Part shown: positions 40,752 through 50,908 of the stretch, piece after piece
How the letters are laid out: each line of letters starts with the position of its first letter
Position numbering within the stretch: the first letter of the stretch is position 1
DNA from: Streptomyces althioticus
GTDB taxonomy: Bacteria > Actinomycetota > Actinomycetes > Streptomycetales > Streptomycetaceae
NCBI GenBank assembly: GCA_014649355.1
Contig: BMSW01000008.1
Location: 124,001 to 188,000 of the forward strand
DNA: 64,000 nucleotides
Direction of reading: 5' to 3'
Notes under the pieces: generated by a model
Seen by the model: the letters and a program-made list of their open reading frames with translations, nothing else
What the model was told of the DNA's origin: nothing
The model's database searches: none
Position numbers and translations under genes: made by a program

Positions 40752-42311
40752 ATGACCACCTGGGAGCCACCGGCACCGGCCCTCTCGGTCCGGCAGGTCC
40801 TCGCCCTGGAGCGGGTCCTCGCCGGGGAGCCCGAGGTAGTGGCCGGCGCCGGCCGGCTGGACCGGCCGGTGCGCTGGGTGCACGTCGCCGAGGCGGCCGA
40901 CGTCGGCGTGATGCTCAGCGGCGGGGAGATGGTGCTCACCACCGGGGTGCTGCTCGCCGGCGACGAGCACAAGCAGACCGAGTACGTCCGCTCCCTGCAC
41001 CGCGCCGAGGCGTCCGCCGTGGTCCTCGGTCTCGGCCGGGCGTTCCCGTCCCCGCCCGAGGCCATGCGGCGGGCGGCGGAACGCTGCCAGCTGCCGCTCG
41101 TCGTGCTCCACCGCCCCTTCCCCTTCGCCCAGTTGACCGAGGAGGTGCAGTCCCGGCTGGTGCGGCGGAAGTTCGCCGCCGTCAGCCTCTCGGAGGCGGT
41201 CCGCACCGAACTCACCGCCCTGATCACCGGCGGCGCCCCGCTGCAACGGCTGCTCGACGAGATCGCCCGGCACAGCGGCTGCCCCGTCGTCGTCACCAAC
41301 CTCGCCCACCGCGTCCTCGGCACGGCGGGGGAGCGGTCCGCCGTCGACGACGTGCTGCGCGACTGGGAGCGCATCGCCCGGCAGGCGGGCCGCACCGAGG
41401 GCGACGGCTGGATCCGCGCGGAACTGGACGGGCGGGGCGAGCCCTGGGGCCGGCTCGTGCTGTGCGGCTACCGCGGGGACACCGAGACCGGACGCCTCCT
41501 CGCCGACCGGGCCGCCGAGGCGCTCGTCCTGCACCGCATGCTCGGCGGCGCCGGCTGCTCGTGGGAGGAGCAGTCAGCCCTCAGCCTGCTCACCGACCTG
41601 GTCGGCGGCGCCGTACCGGCCCGGCACCTGCTGCCGCGCGCCCGCGCCGCCGGACTCCCCGTCAACCGGCGCACGTTCGTGCCGCTCGTGGTGCGCGGAC
41701 GCCGGGCCGCCTCCCTGGACCGGACCCTGCGGCTGCTCGGCCTGCCCGGCATCGCGGGCGAGGTGTCCGCCACCGCGACCGCCGTGCTGCTCAGCCTCGC
41801 CCGCGACCAGGACGCCGAGGCGCTCACCGCGCACTTCGCGGCCCGGCTGCGCGCCGAACCGGCCGACGGGCACGTCGTGGTGGCGGCCGCCGCCGCCCGC
41901 ACCTCCTTCGACGACGTGCCCGCCGGGCTGCGTGAGGCCCGGCACGTCGCCGACGCGGTCACGGACGACGCGGCCGCCCTCGACCTGCCGCCCGTGGTAC
42001 GGCTGCGGGACGTCCATCTGCGCGGCCTGGTGCGGCTGTTGCGCGACGAGCCGCAGGTGCAGTCGTTCGCCGAACGGGAGCTGGCCGGGCTGCTCCGCGA
42101 CCCCGGCGAGGACCTGCTGCCCGTGCTGCGCACGTACCTGGCGACCGGCCGCAACAAGTCCCGCACCGCGCAGCTGCACCACGTGTCCCGGCCGGCGCTG
42201 TACCGCCGGCTGGAGGCGATACAGGCGCGCCTGGGGGTGGACCTGGACGACTTCGAACAGGCCGCCTCGCTGCACATCGCACTCCTCGCGCACGACGCGC
42301 AACAACGCTGA
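40752..42311 (+). CDS. PucR-family transcriptional regulator
   Basis: 519 residues from ATG 40752. The N-terminal PucR ligand domain (about 14-135; VRWVHVAEAADVGVMLSGGEMVLTTG) is followed by a central GGDEF-like segment and the C-terminal PucR helix-turn-helix (TYLATGRNKSRTAQLHHVSRPALYRRLEAIQARLG). Members control purine or pyrimidine catabolism in response to nucleobase-derived effectors. It sits in the middle of the cluster, 26 nt after the aminotransferase; the next gene has its own promoter region. Confidence 0.9.
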   Translation: MTTWEPPAPALSVRQVLALERVLAGEPEVVAGAGRLDRPVRWVHVAEAADVGVMLSGGEMVLTTGVLLAGDEHKQTEYVRSLHRAEASAVVLGLGRAFPSPPEAMRRAAERCQLPLVVLHRPFPFAQLTEEVQSRLVRRKFAAVSLSEAVRTELTALITGGAPLQRLLDEIARHSGCPVVVTNLAHRVLGTAGERSAVDDVLRDWERIARQAGRTEGDGWIRAELDGRGEPWGRLVLCGYRGDTETGRLLADRAAEALVLHRMLGGAGCSWEEQSALSLLTDLVGGAVPARHLLPRARAAGLPVNRRTFVPLVVRGRRAASLDRTLRLLGLPGIAGEVSATATAVLLSLARDQDAEALTAHFAARLRAEPADGHVVVAAAAARTSFDDVPAGLREARHVADAVTDDAAALDLPPVVRLRDVHLRGLVRLLRDEPQVQSFAERELAGLLRDPGEDLLPVLRTYLATGRNKSRTAQLHHVSRPALYRRLEAIQARLGVDLDDFEQAASLHIALLAHDAQQR

Positions 42312-42339
42312 AACGAGCGACCACCTGCGGCAACGGCGG

Positions 42340-42408
42340 TGACACATGGGATCGTCGGCGGATGACACGGTGACACGGCGCACCCCGGCAGACGTGACAC
42401 GGTGCCAC
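42340..42408. promoter_or_regulatory. four TGACAC repeats upstream of the second ureidopropionase
   Basis: TGACAC occurs at 42340, 42363, 42371 and 42395. The last forms GTGACAC-G-GTGCCAC (42394-42408), a near inverted repeat. A TAGGCT -10-like hexamer follows at 42432-42437. Candidate activator/repressor sites in the pucR-ureidopropionase gap. Confidence 0.6.
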
Positions 42409-42466
42409 TCAAAGCGCGCTCGTCCGCTTCCTAGGCTCACTGCACACCGAGCGACCGGAGGTCCCG

Positions 42467-43309
42467 ATGAGCCGAGTGATCCGAGCCGCCGTCTTCCAGA
42501 CCGCCTGGACGGGCGACAAGGAATCGATGATCCAGGTCCACGAGCAGGCCGCGCGCGACGCGGCCGCGCAGGGCGCTCATGTGCTGTGCTTCCAGGAGCT
42601 GTTCTACGGACCGTACTTCTGCCAGGTGCAGGACCCCGCCTTCTACGAGTACGCCGAACGCATCCCCGACGGACCGGTCGTCGAGCGCTTCCAGCGGCTC
42701 GCCCGGGAACTGAACCTCGTCCTGGTGCTGCCGATGTACGAGGAGGAGCAGCCCGGCGTCCTCTACAACACGGCAGCCGTGATCGACGCGGACGGCTCCT
42801 ACCTGGGCAAGTACCGCAAGACCCACATCCCGCAGGTCAAGGGGTTCTGGGAAAAGTTCTACTTCCGCCCCGGCAACAGCGGCTGGCCCGTCTTCGACAC
42901 CAAGGCCGGCCGGATCGGCGTCTACATCTGCTACGACCGCCACTTCCCCGAGGGCTGGCGCGCGCTCGGACTGGCGGGCGCGGAGGTCGTGTTCAACCCG
43001 TCGGCCACCTCACGCGGCCTGTCCGGCTACCTCTGGCAGCTGGAGCAGCCGGCGGCGGCCGTCGCCAACGAGTACTTCGTGGGCGCCATCAACCGGGTGG
43101 GCGTCGAGGAGTACGGCGACAACGACTTCTACGGCACGAGCTACTTTGTCGACCCGGAGGCCCGCTTCGTCGGCGAGGTCGCGAGCGACAAGGAGACCGA
43201 ACTGGTCGTCCGCGACCTGGACCTGGCCAAACTCCGAGAGGTCCGAGACCGCTGGCAGTTCTACCGCGACCGCAACCCGTCGGCCTACGGCCCCCTGACA
43301 ACTCCGTAA
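42467..43309 (+). CDS. beta-ureidopropionase / N-carbamoyl amino acid hydrolase (copy 2)
   Basis: 280 residues from ATG 42467 (GGAGG six nt upstream), the same length as copy 1 and identical to it over long blocks around the active site. Triad Glu in CFQELFYGPYF, Lys in YRKTHIPQVKGFW, Cys in VYICYDRHFPEGWR. Differences cluster in the N-terminal third and in the segment SGHYYNTAAV versus PGVLYNTAAV. Immediately upstream of dihydropyrimidinase, so the likelier partner of that enzyme. Confidence 0.9.
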   Translation: MSRVIRAAVFQTAWTGDKESMIQVHEQAARDAAAQGAHVLCFQELFYGPYFCQVQDPAFYEYAERIPDGPVVERFQRLARELNLVLVLPMYEEEQPGVLYNTAAVIDADGSYLGKYRKTHIPQVKGFWEKFYFRPGNSGWPVFDTKAGRIGVYICYDRHFPEGWRALGLAGAEVVFNPSATSRGLSGYLWQLEQPAAAVANEYFVGAINRVGVEEYGDNDFYGTSYFVDPEARFVGEVASDKETELVVRDLDLAKLREVRDRWQFYRDRNPSAYGPLTTP

Positions 43310-43325
43310 GCGACAACACCCTTGA

Positions 43326-43346
43326 GGGGCGCGGGGAACTGCGCGA
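43326..43346 (+). repeat. dispersed Streptomyces repeat (GGGCGCGGGGAACTGCGCGA type)
   Basis: 21 bases identical, in reverse complement, to 6791-6811. It lies in the 85-bp gap between the ureidopropionase and dihydropyrimidinase genes, interrupting what otherwise looks like an operon. Confidence 0.75.
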
Positions 43347-43394
43347 GAAACCACGACGAACCCGCACATACTCACCAGGAGGAGCGACCCGGAC

Positions 43395-44798
43395 ATGAGC
43401 ACCCGCACAGTCATCCGCGGCGGACTCGTCATCACCGCCTCCGACGAAACCCACGCAGACATCCTCATGGAAGACGGCCGCATCGCGGCCCTGGCCGCCT
43501 CCCACACCCCCGCCGCCGAAGCCCTCACCGCCGAACGGACCGTCGACGCCACCGGCAAGTACGTCATCCCGGGCGGCGTGGACGCGCACACCCACATGGA
43601 GATGCCGTTCGGCGGCACCTTCGCCTCCGACACCTTCGAGACGGGCACGCGGGCCGCCGCGTGGGGCGGCACCACCACGATCGTCGACTTCGCCGTGCAG
43701 AGCGTCGGCCACGGCCTGCGCGAGGGCCTGGACGCCTGGCACGCGAAGGCGGAGGGCAACTGCGCGATCGACTACGCGTTCCACATGATCGTCTCGGACG
43801 TGAACGAGGACACCCTCAAGGAGATGGATCTCCTGGTCGAAGAGGGGGTGACCTCGTTCAAGCAGTTCATGGCCTACCCCGGCGTCTTCTACTCCGACGA
43901 CGGCCAGATCCTCCGCGCCATGCAGCGCGCCGCCGACAACGGCGGCCTCATCATGATGCACGCCGAGAACGGCATCGCCATCGACGTCCTCGTCGAGCAG
44001 GCCCTCGCCCGCGGCGAGACCGACCCCCGCTTCCACGGCGAGGTCCGCAAGGCCCTGCTGGAGGCGGAGGCCACCCACCGCGCCATCCGGCTCGCGCAGG
44101 TCGCCGGCGCCCCGCTCTACGTGGTGCACGTCTCCGCCACCGAGGCGGTCGCCGAACTCGCCCGCGCCCGCGACGACGGGCTGCCCGTCTTCGGCGAGAC
44201 CTGCCCCCAGTACCTGTTCCTGTCCACCGACAACCTCGCCGAGCCGGACTTCGAGGGCGCCAAGTACGTGTGCAGCACGCCCTTGCGCCCCAAGGAGCAC
44301 CAGGCGGCGCTCTGGCGGGGGCTGCGCACCAACGACCTCCAGGTGGTCTCCACCGACCACTGCCCCTTCTGCTTCAGCGGCCAGAAGGAGCTCGGCCGCG
44401 GCGACTTCTCCAAGATCCCCAACGGGCTGCCGGGGGTGGAGAACCGTATGGACCTGCTCCACCAGGCGGTCCTCGACGGGCACATCAGCCGCCGCCGCTG
44501 GATCGAGATCGCCTGCGCCACCCCGGCGCGGATGTTCGGCCTGTACCCGAAGAAGGGCACCATCGCGCCGGGCGCCGACGCCGACGTCGTCATCTACGAC
44601 CCGGCGGCCGAGCAGGTCATTTCCGCCGACACGCACCACATGAACGTCGACTACTCGGCGTACGAGGGCAAGCGGGTCACCGGCCGCGTCGAGACCGTGT
44701 TCTCGCGCGGGGTGCCGGTCGTCACCGACCGGAAGTACACCGGGCACGCCGGACACGGCGCCTACACCCCGCGTTCCACCTGTCAGTACCTCACCTAG
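43395..44798 (+). CDS. hydA: dihydropyrimidinase / D-hydantoinase
   Basis: 467 residues from ATG 43395 (AGGAGGAG upstream). Metal ligands: HxH in DAHTHMEMPFGG, carbamylated Lys in TSFKQFMAYPG, His in MMHAENG, His in VVHVSATEA, Asp in VVSTDHCPFCF. It opens dihydrouracil, dihydrothymine or 5-substituted hydantoins to the N-carbamoyl amino acid that the ureidopropionases then hydrolyse. It is followed after 11 nt by the F420-type oxidoreductase, a co-occurrence I recall for TIGR03842 proteins. Confidence 0.93.
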   Translation: MSTRTVIRGGLVITASDETHADILMEDGRIAALAASHTPAAEALTAERTVDATGKYVIPGGVDAHTHMEMPFGGTFASDTFETGTRAAAWGGTTTIVDFAVQSVGHGLREGLDAWHAKAEGNCAIDYAFHMIVSDVNEDTLKEMDLLVEEGVTSFKQFMAYPGVFYSDDGQILRAMQRAADNGGLIMMHAENGIAIDVLVEQALARGETDPRFHGEVRKALLEAEATHRAIRLAQVAGAPLYVVHVSATEAVAELARARDDGLPVFGETCPQYLFLSTDNLAEPDFEGAKYVCSTPLRPKEHQAALWRGLRTNDLQVVSTDHCPFCFSGQKELGRGDFSKIPNGLPGVENRMDLLHQAVLDGHISRRRWIEIACATPARMFGLYPKKGTIAPGADADVVIYDPAAEQVISADTHHMNVDYSAYEGKRVTGRVETVFSRGVPVVTDRKYTGHAGHGAYTPRSTCQYLT

Positions 44799-44809
44799 GA
44801 GCGGAGCGC

Positions 44810-45811
44810 ATGGACTTCGGCCTCGTCCTGCAGACCGACCCGCCGGCGTCGCGGGTGATCAGCCTGATGAAGCGCGCCGAGCGCAACGGTTTCACCCACG
44901 GGTGGACCTTCGACTCGGCCGTGCTGTGGCAGGAACCCTTCGTCGTCTACAGCCAGATCCTCGCCAACACCACGACCCTGAAGGTCGGCCCGATGGTCAC
45001 CAACCCGGGCACCCGCACCTGGGAGGTCACCGCCTCCACCTTCGCCACCCTCAACGACATGTACGGCAACCGCACCGTGTGCGGCATCGGCCGCGGCGAC
45101 TCCGCGATGCGCGTCGCCGGACGCAAGCCCAACACCCTCGCCCGGCTCGGCGAGGCGATCGAGGTGATCCGCGACCTCGCCGAAGGACGCGAGGCCGAGG
45201 TCGACGGACAGCGGATGCGCCTGCCGTGGGTCCGCGACGGGAAGCTCCCGGTATGGATGGCCGCGTACGGGCCCAAGGCGCTCGCCCTCACCGGGCGGAA
45301 GGCCGACGGCTTCATCCTCCAGCTCGCCGACCCGTTCCTCACCGAGTGGATGGTGAAGGCCGTGCGGAACGCCGCCGCCGAGGCCGGCCGCGACCCGGAC
45401 TCCGTCACCATCTGCGTCGCCGCCCCCGCCTACGTCGGCGACGACCTGGCGCACGCCCGCGAGCAGTGCCGCTGGTTCGGCGGGATGGTCGGCAACCACG
45501 TCGCCGACCTGGTCTCCCGCTACGGCGACCACTCCGGCATGGTCCCCGAGGCGCTCACCGAGTACATCAAGGGCCGCGAGGGTTACGACTACAGCCACCA
45601 CGGACGGGCCGGCAACCCGTCCACGGACTTCGTGCCCGACGAGATCGTGGACCGTTTCTGCCTGCTCGGCCCGCCCGAGGCGCACATCGAGAAGCTCCGC
45701 GCGCTGCGCGACCTCGGGGTCGACCAGTTCGCGGTGTACGACATGCACGACGCGCAGGAAACGACGATCGACGCGTACGGCGCGGAGATCATCCCGGCAC
45801 TCGGAGACTGA
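44810..45811 (+). CDS. luciferase-like F420-dependent oxidoreductase (TIGR03842-like)
   Basis: 333 residues from ATG 44810. Luciferase-like TIM-barrel pattern: GFTHGWTFDSAVLWQEPFVVYSQIL, KVGPMVTNPGTRTWEVTASTFATLN, CGIGRGDSAMRVAG, VWMAAYGPKALALTGRKADGFILQL. I recall this subfamily as found beside dihydropyrimidinase genes. It probably uses coenzyme F420; the reaction is unproven. In this locus, which has no dihydropyrimidine dehydrogenase, it is a candidate to interconvert uracil and dihydrouracil, but it could instead act on another hydantoin-type substrate. Confidence 0.82.
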   Translation: MDFGLVLQTDPPASRVISLMKRAERNGFTHGWTFDSAVLWQEPFVVYSQILANTTTLKVGPMVTNPGTRTWEVTASTFATLNDMYGNRTVCGIGRGDSAMRVAGRKPNTLARLGEAIEVIRDLAEGREAEVDGQRMRLPWVRDGKLPVWMAAYGPKALALTGRKADGFILQLADPFLTEWMVKAVRNAAAEAGRDPDSVTICVAAPAYVGDDLAHAREQCRWFGGMVGNHVADLVSRYGDHSGMVPEALTEYIKGREGYDYSHHGRAGNPSTDFVPDEIVDRFCLLGPPEAHIEKLRALRDLGVDQFAVYDMHDAQETTIDAYGAEIIPALGD

Positions 45812-45838
45812 CCCGGTACCACTGCGAAAGGCACGCCC

Positions 45839-47362
<1,524 letters not shown>

Positions 47363-47368
47363 GGACTC

Positions 47369-47388
47369 GCCGCCGCGTCCCCGGCGGC
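47369..47388. terminator. hairpin between convergent permease and CAP genes
   Basis: GCCGCCG (47369-47375) pairs with CGGCGGC (47382-47388) across a 6-nt loop in the 36-bp convergent gap. No T-tract. Confidence 0.5.
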
Positions 47389-47398
47389 CTCGGCAGGG

Positions 47399-48259
47399 TC
47401 AGCGGGCCGTGCCGAAGTCCTGCGTCCAGTAGGTGCCGGACAGGCCGACGCCGATCTCCTTGAACGAGCAGTTGAGGATGTTCGCCTTGTGGCCGGGGCT
47501 GGTCATCCAGCCCTGCATCACCTGCTCCGGGGTGGAGTACCCGTAGGCGACGTTCTCGCCGTAGGTGCTCCAGGTGTACCCGGCGCGGGTGATGCGCTCA
47601 CCGGGGTCGGAACCGTCGGAGCCGGTGTGGGACATGGTGCCGGTCGACGCCATGTCCTCGCTGTGCCGCTGGGCGGCCGTGTTCAGCGTGGAGTTCGCGG
47701 TCACCGGGGCGCAGCCGGCCTCGGCCCGCTCCTGGTTGACCAGTTCGACGACCTGGGCGACGGCGCCGGAGGCCGTGGCCGTGGGCTTCGGAGCGGAGGT
47801 GGTCGGCTCGGGGGCCGCGGTAGTCGGCTTCGGCGCGGTGGTGGAAGGCGCCGGAGCGGCCGTGGAGGGCTTGGGAGCCGCAGTGCCGGGCTTCGGGGCC
47901 GCCGTGGTCGTGGAGGGGGCCGCGGAGGCCGGCTCGGTGGCCTTCTTCTTCGGCTTGTGCGAGGGCTTGCCGCCGTGGTGCTCGCGGGCGTCCTCGGAGG
48001 GGCTCGCCGAGGCGCTGGGGGAGTCCGAGGCCACCGGCGACGGGGCGCCCTCGTGCTGGCTGCGCCAGCGGCTGTACCAGCCGGGGCCGTCCCAGCGGTC
48101 CTCCCCGACGGACGGCACCGAGGTGGTGCGGTCCTCCCGCTGCCCGCCGTCCGGCCAGTCGGTACAGGCCATGGCGACCGAGGGTATGCCGATGACGCCG
48201 ACGGCGACCGCGGTGACGACCGTCCGCCGGTACTTCTTCTGCTGGCGATGGATTCCCAT
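47399..48259 (-). CDS. secreted CAP (SCP/PR1)-domain protein
   Basis: About 286 residues from ATG 48259; the GTG at 48271 overlaps the GTGAGG ribosome site. Signal peptide (VVTAVAVGVIGIPSVAMA), then a long Ser/Pro/Ala/Thr-rich linker with (T/S)TAAPKP-type repeats (about 95-165). The CAP domain (about 170-286) has VVELVNQERAEAGCAPV, AAQRHSEDMA, SHTGSDG, YGENVAYG and HKANILNCSFKEIGVG. Bacterial CAP proteins are secreted and usually cell-wall associated; enzymatic activity is uncertain. The leader may be structured RNA. Confidence 0.88.
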   Translation of the reverse strand: MGIHRQQKKYRRTVVTAVAVGVIGIPSVAMACTDWPDGGQREDRTTSVPSVGEDRWDGPGWYSRWRSQHEGAPSPVASDSPSASASPSEDAREHHGGKPSHKPKKKATEPASAAPSTTTAAPKPGTAAPKPSTAAPAPSTTAPKPTTAAPEPTTSAPKPTATASGAVAQVVELVNQERAEAGCAPVTANSTLNTAAQRHSEDMASTGTMSHTGSDGSDPGERITRAGYTWSTYGENVAYGYSTPEQVMQGWMTSPGHKANILNCSFKEIGVGLSGTYWTQDFGTAR

Positions 48260-48630
48260 ACGTGACCTCACCCCTGGGTGTGCGGAGGCTGGTCATTCTT
48301 CGGACGGCCCGGCGCGGGGCGCAAAGGGCTCACGTACTACTCGGCTTCGTAGGTCATCCAGGCCCTTGCGGCGCGCGGGAGAGCATGCCGACCGGCCCTC
48401 GGAGGGGGGCCGGGGGCGTCTGCCGACACGTCAGAAAGCGCCATGCGGCGACGAAGCGCGGGCATCCGGATCCCGGCAGGACGGCCACCTCTGCGGGCCC
48501 GGTCCGCGTTCCCGTCAAGACGGACAAGTCCCCCATGTCGCCGCGGCCCCGCCTACTAAGCGACCCGGTCAGATCGGTGACGCGCTGTGACAGATGTCAC
48601 GGAACCATTGGTTCCGGATCCGGTTCCGGG
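48260..48630. other. long leader region of the CAP gene with paired segments
   Basis: About 370 bp without a gene. On the minus strand GCTTAGTAGG (near 48551-48560) can pair with CCTACGAAGC (near 48343-48352) with one mismatch. This encloses about 190 nt with internal hairpins such as CCGGCCC/GGGCCGG (48392-48413). The distal end has GTGACA-GA-TGTCAC (48587-48600) next to GGAACC-ATT-GGTTCC (48601-48615). Confidence 0.45.
48587..48615. promoter_or_regulatory. two adjacent inverted repeats between DUF3558-like and CAP genes
   Basis: GTGACA-GA-TGTCAC (48587-48600) abuts GGAACC-ATT-GGTTCC (48601-48615). The first resembles a Crp-type GTG-N8-CAC site; the second may serve as terminator of the 48631-49299 gene. 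Confidence 0.5.
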
Positions 48631-49299
48631 TCAGCCCTGGGTCTTCTGCAAGGCGGCCACCGCTTCCTTGGCGGCCTTGATCGCGCCCTTGTTGATCTCT
48701 TCCGTGTCCGGCGCCTTCTTCGACTCGAAGTCGCTGCCGTTGTACGTGACGATCACCAGCGCGTTGGCGGCCCGCGCCACCACGACACCCTCACGCGTGT
48801 CCTGCTTGTCCTCGGTGGTGAGGTTCACGACCGAGTACGCCGCGTCCCCGACCCCCGGGACGGCGCCCCCGCCGCTCTTCTCCGCCAGCCGCCCGTCGTA
48901 CGACTTCTCCGCGGCCTCGTCGGAGGCCAGCACCTCGAAGGACACGTCGAGCCAGCGGTAGTCGTAGCCCTTGAGGGCGTTCCACGAGCAGGTGCGGCGC
49001 AGGTCGGAGTCCGTGGACGGTATCTCCTTGCCGGCCGTCTTCGCGGCCGGCACAAGGGACTTGACCGTCTTCGCGGACAGCGCGGCGCACGGCTCGGGCG
49101 CCGCGGCGTACGTCTTCACCGCCTGCGTCTCGGACGGGGCGGTGGGCGACTGCTGCGAGGCGGTCTTCCCGGTCGGCTTGTCCTCGGAGGTCTCGGGCGT
49201 GGCCAGCGGGCCGGAGGACAGCGCCCATCCGGCCGCGGCGAGGACGACCACCGGCGACAGACGGGCGGTCAGGGCGATCGGCAGAGGAAAGGAACGCAC
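48631..49299 (-). CDS. secreted DUF3558-like protein
   Basis: 222 residues from GTG 49299. An N-terminal hydrophobic segment (LPIALTARLSPVVVLAAAGWALS) is followed by a Thr/Ser/Pro linker and a domain with PCAALSAKTVKSLVP, RRTCSWNALKGYDYRWLDVSFEVL, PGVGDAAYSVVN and LVIVTYNGSD. This two-Cys pattern fits DUF3558-type actinobacterial exported proteins, but there is no lipobox Cys, so it is a secreted or membrane-tethered form. Function unknown. Confidence 0.72.
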   Translation of the reverse strand: MRSFPLPIALTARLSPVVVLAAAGWALSSGPLATPETSEDKPTGKTASQQSPTAPSETQAVKTYAAAPEPCAALSAKTVKSLVPAAKTAGKEIPSTDSDLRRTCSWNALKGYDYRWLDVSFEVLASDEAAEKSYDGRLAEKSGGGAVPGVGDAAYSVVNLTTEDKQDTREGVVVARAANALVIVTYNGSDFESKKAPDTEEINKGAIKAAKEAVAALQKTQG

Positions 49300-49587
49300 G
49301 GCGCACTTCTCGTGGGGGACGGTGCGGAGAGGGTCCGCACTGCGGACGGGACGCCAGTGTCACACGCTTCGTCAAGGTGCGGAAGGGTTCAACTCGCTCC
49401 GTAGGCACGCGGTGACCGCGCGGTTCCGCATCGGCGGCCGCTTGCCGCAGTTCCTCTGCGAATAGGGGGATTTGAGCGTCAGGGCACCCGCGCGACCCAT
49501 TCCGGTGCGGTGAACTCGGGCCGCGCCGGTTCCCGAGCGCGCGCCAGATCACCGTACGGCGTCGTCACCTGGCGCGGCACCCGGCGT

Positions 49588-50652
49588 TCACGGCACGCGC
49601 GCGGTCCACTCCTCGGTCGCGAACTTCGTCCGCACCAGCTCCTCCGCGCGGGCCAGCTCCTCCGCCGTGACCTCGCCCGTGGTCAGACCGTAGCGACCGC
49701 GGAAGGAGGCGACCAAGTTCTCGATGACCTGCTCCCGAGCGAGGCCCGTCTGCCGGCGGAGCGGGTCCACACGCTTCTTGGCGCTCTTGGTGCCCTTGTC
49801 GGACATCTTCTCCTTGCCGATCCGCAGCACCTCGAGCATCTTGTCGGCGTCGATGTCGTAGGACATCGTCACGTGGTGCAGGACGGCTCCGGGTCCGCCC
49901 TCGGGGCCCACCACGCGCTTCTGGGCCGCACCGGCGATCTTGCCGGCCTCGGTGGCGATGTCGTTCAGGGGTTGGTACCAGGCCCTGATACCCATGTCGC
50001 CGAGTGCGCCGAGCACCCAGTCGTCGAGGTAGGCGTAGCTGTCCGCGAAGGAGAGGCCCGAGACCAGGGACTCCGGCACGGACAGGGAGTACGTGATCGT
50101 ACTCATGGGCTCCACGAACATGGCCCCGCCACCGGAAATGCGGCGCACCACGGTCATCCCGTGCTTCGCCGCCCCTTCGGGGTCCACCTCGTTCCGCAGG
50201 GACTGGAAACTGCCGATCACCACGGAAGGCGAGGCCCACTCCCACACCCGCAGGGTCGGGGCCCGCCGCCCGGCGGCCACCTCGGCGGTGATCACCTCGT
50301 CCAGCGCCATGTGCAGGGCCGGCGCCTGCGGCCCCATGTGCACCAACTGCCAGTCGTAGTCGCTCCACTCGGTCGCGTGGGACAGAGCGCGCCGGACGGC
50401 GATGCCGATGCCCTCCGCCGTCAGCCCGAACATCACGGTCGACTCCGGCAGCGCCGCCGTGATCCGGGCGGCCAGCCCTGCGGCGTCCGTCGACGAGGGC
50501 GCACCCTCGAGGGCCGCGTTGATCGAGAGGATCGCCTCGTCCGGCTCCAGGAAGAAGTCCCCGGAGACGCGCACGTTGCGCAGGGCACCGTCCTCGACAT
50601 CCAGATCCACGACGACCAGCTTGCCGCCGGGCACCTTGTACTCGCCATGCAC
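49588..50652 (-). CDS. lplA: lipoate-protein ligase with N-terminal accessory domain
   Basis: About 354 residues from GTG 50652 (GGAAGGGA upstream). Residues 1-85 (GEYKVPGGKLVVVDLDV, SGDFFLEPDEAILSINAALEG) match the small LplA accessory domain. The catalytic BPL/LplA domain follows: LRVWEWASPSVVIGSFQSLRNEVD, VVRRISGGGAMFVEP, AGKIAGAAQKRVVG and AVLHHVTMSYDID. In E. coli LplA the accessory domain is C-terminal; here the order is reversed. It attaches lipoate to E2/GcvH proteins using ATP, salvaging external lipoate. Confidence 0.87.
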   Translation of the reverse strand: MHGEYKVPGGKLVVVDLDVEDGALRNVRVSGDFFLEPDEAILSINAALEGAPSSTDAAGLAARITAALPESTVMFGLTAEGIGIAVRRALSHATEWSDYDWQLVHMGPQAPALHMALDEVITAEVAAGRRAPTLRVWEWASPSVVIGSFQSLRNEVDPEGAAKHGMTVVRRISGGGAMFVEPMSTITYSLSVPESLVSGLSFADSYAYLDDWVLGALGDMGIRAWYQPLNDIATEAGKIAGAAQKRVVGPEGGPGAVLHHVTMSYDIDADKMLEVLRIGKEKMSDKGTKSAKKRVDPLRRQTGLAREQVIENLVASFRGRYGLTTGEVTAEELARAEELVRTKFATEEWTARVP

Positions 50653-50908
50653 GGCTCGGTCCCTTCCGTTGCGCTGCACACATCCTTCGGATCGCACCTC
50701 AATGCTCGCCCGTGGTGATCGGACGCGCAGGACTTCGGCGCGTGCGGTGTCGTCCGTCCTGACTCCGCGGGGCCGGCACACGGCAGGAACTAAAGGGCAG
50801 TGAAGCTGCCCGCCGGTCTTCCTCACCAGGCCTTTCCTCCTGCGCCGCCGGGGCCCGAGCCTTGGTGAGGAGATCTGTTCGGCGGTGACCGGGAAAGAGA
50901 GTGACCTG

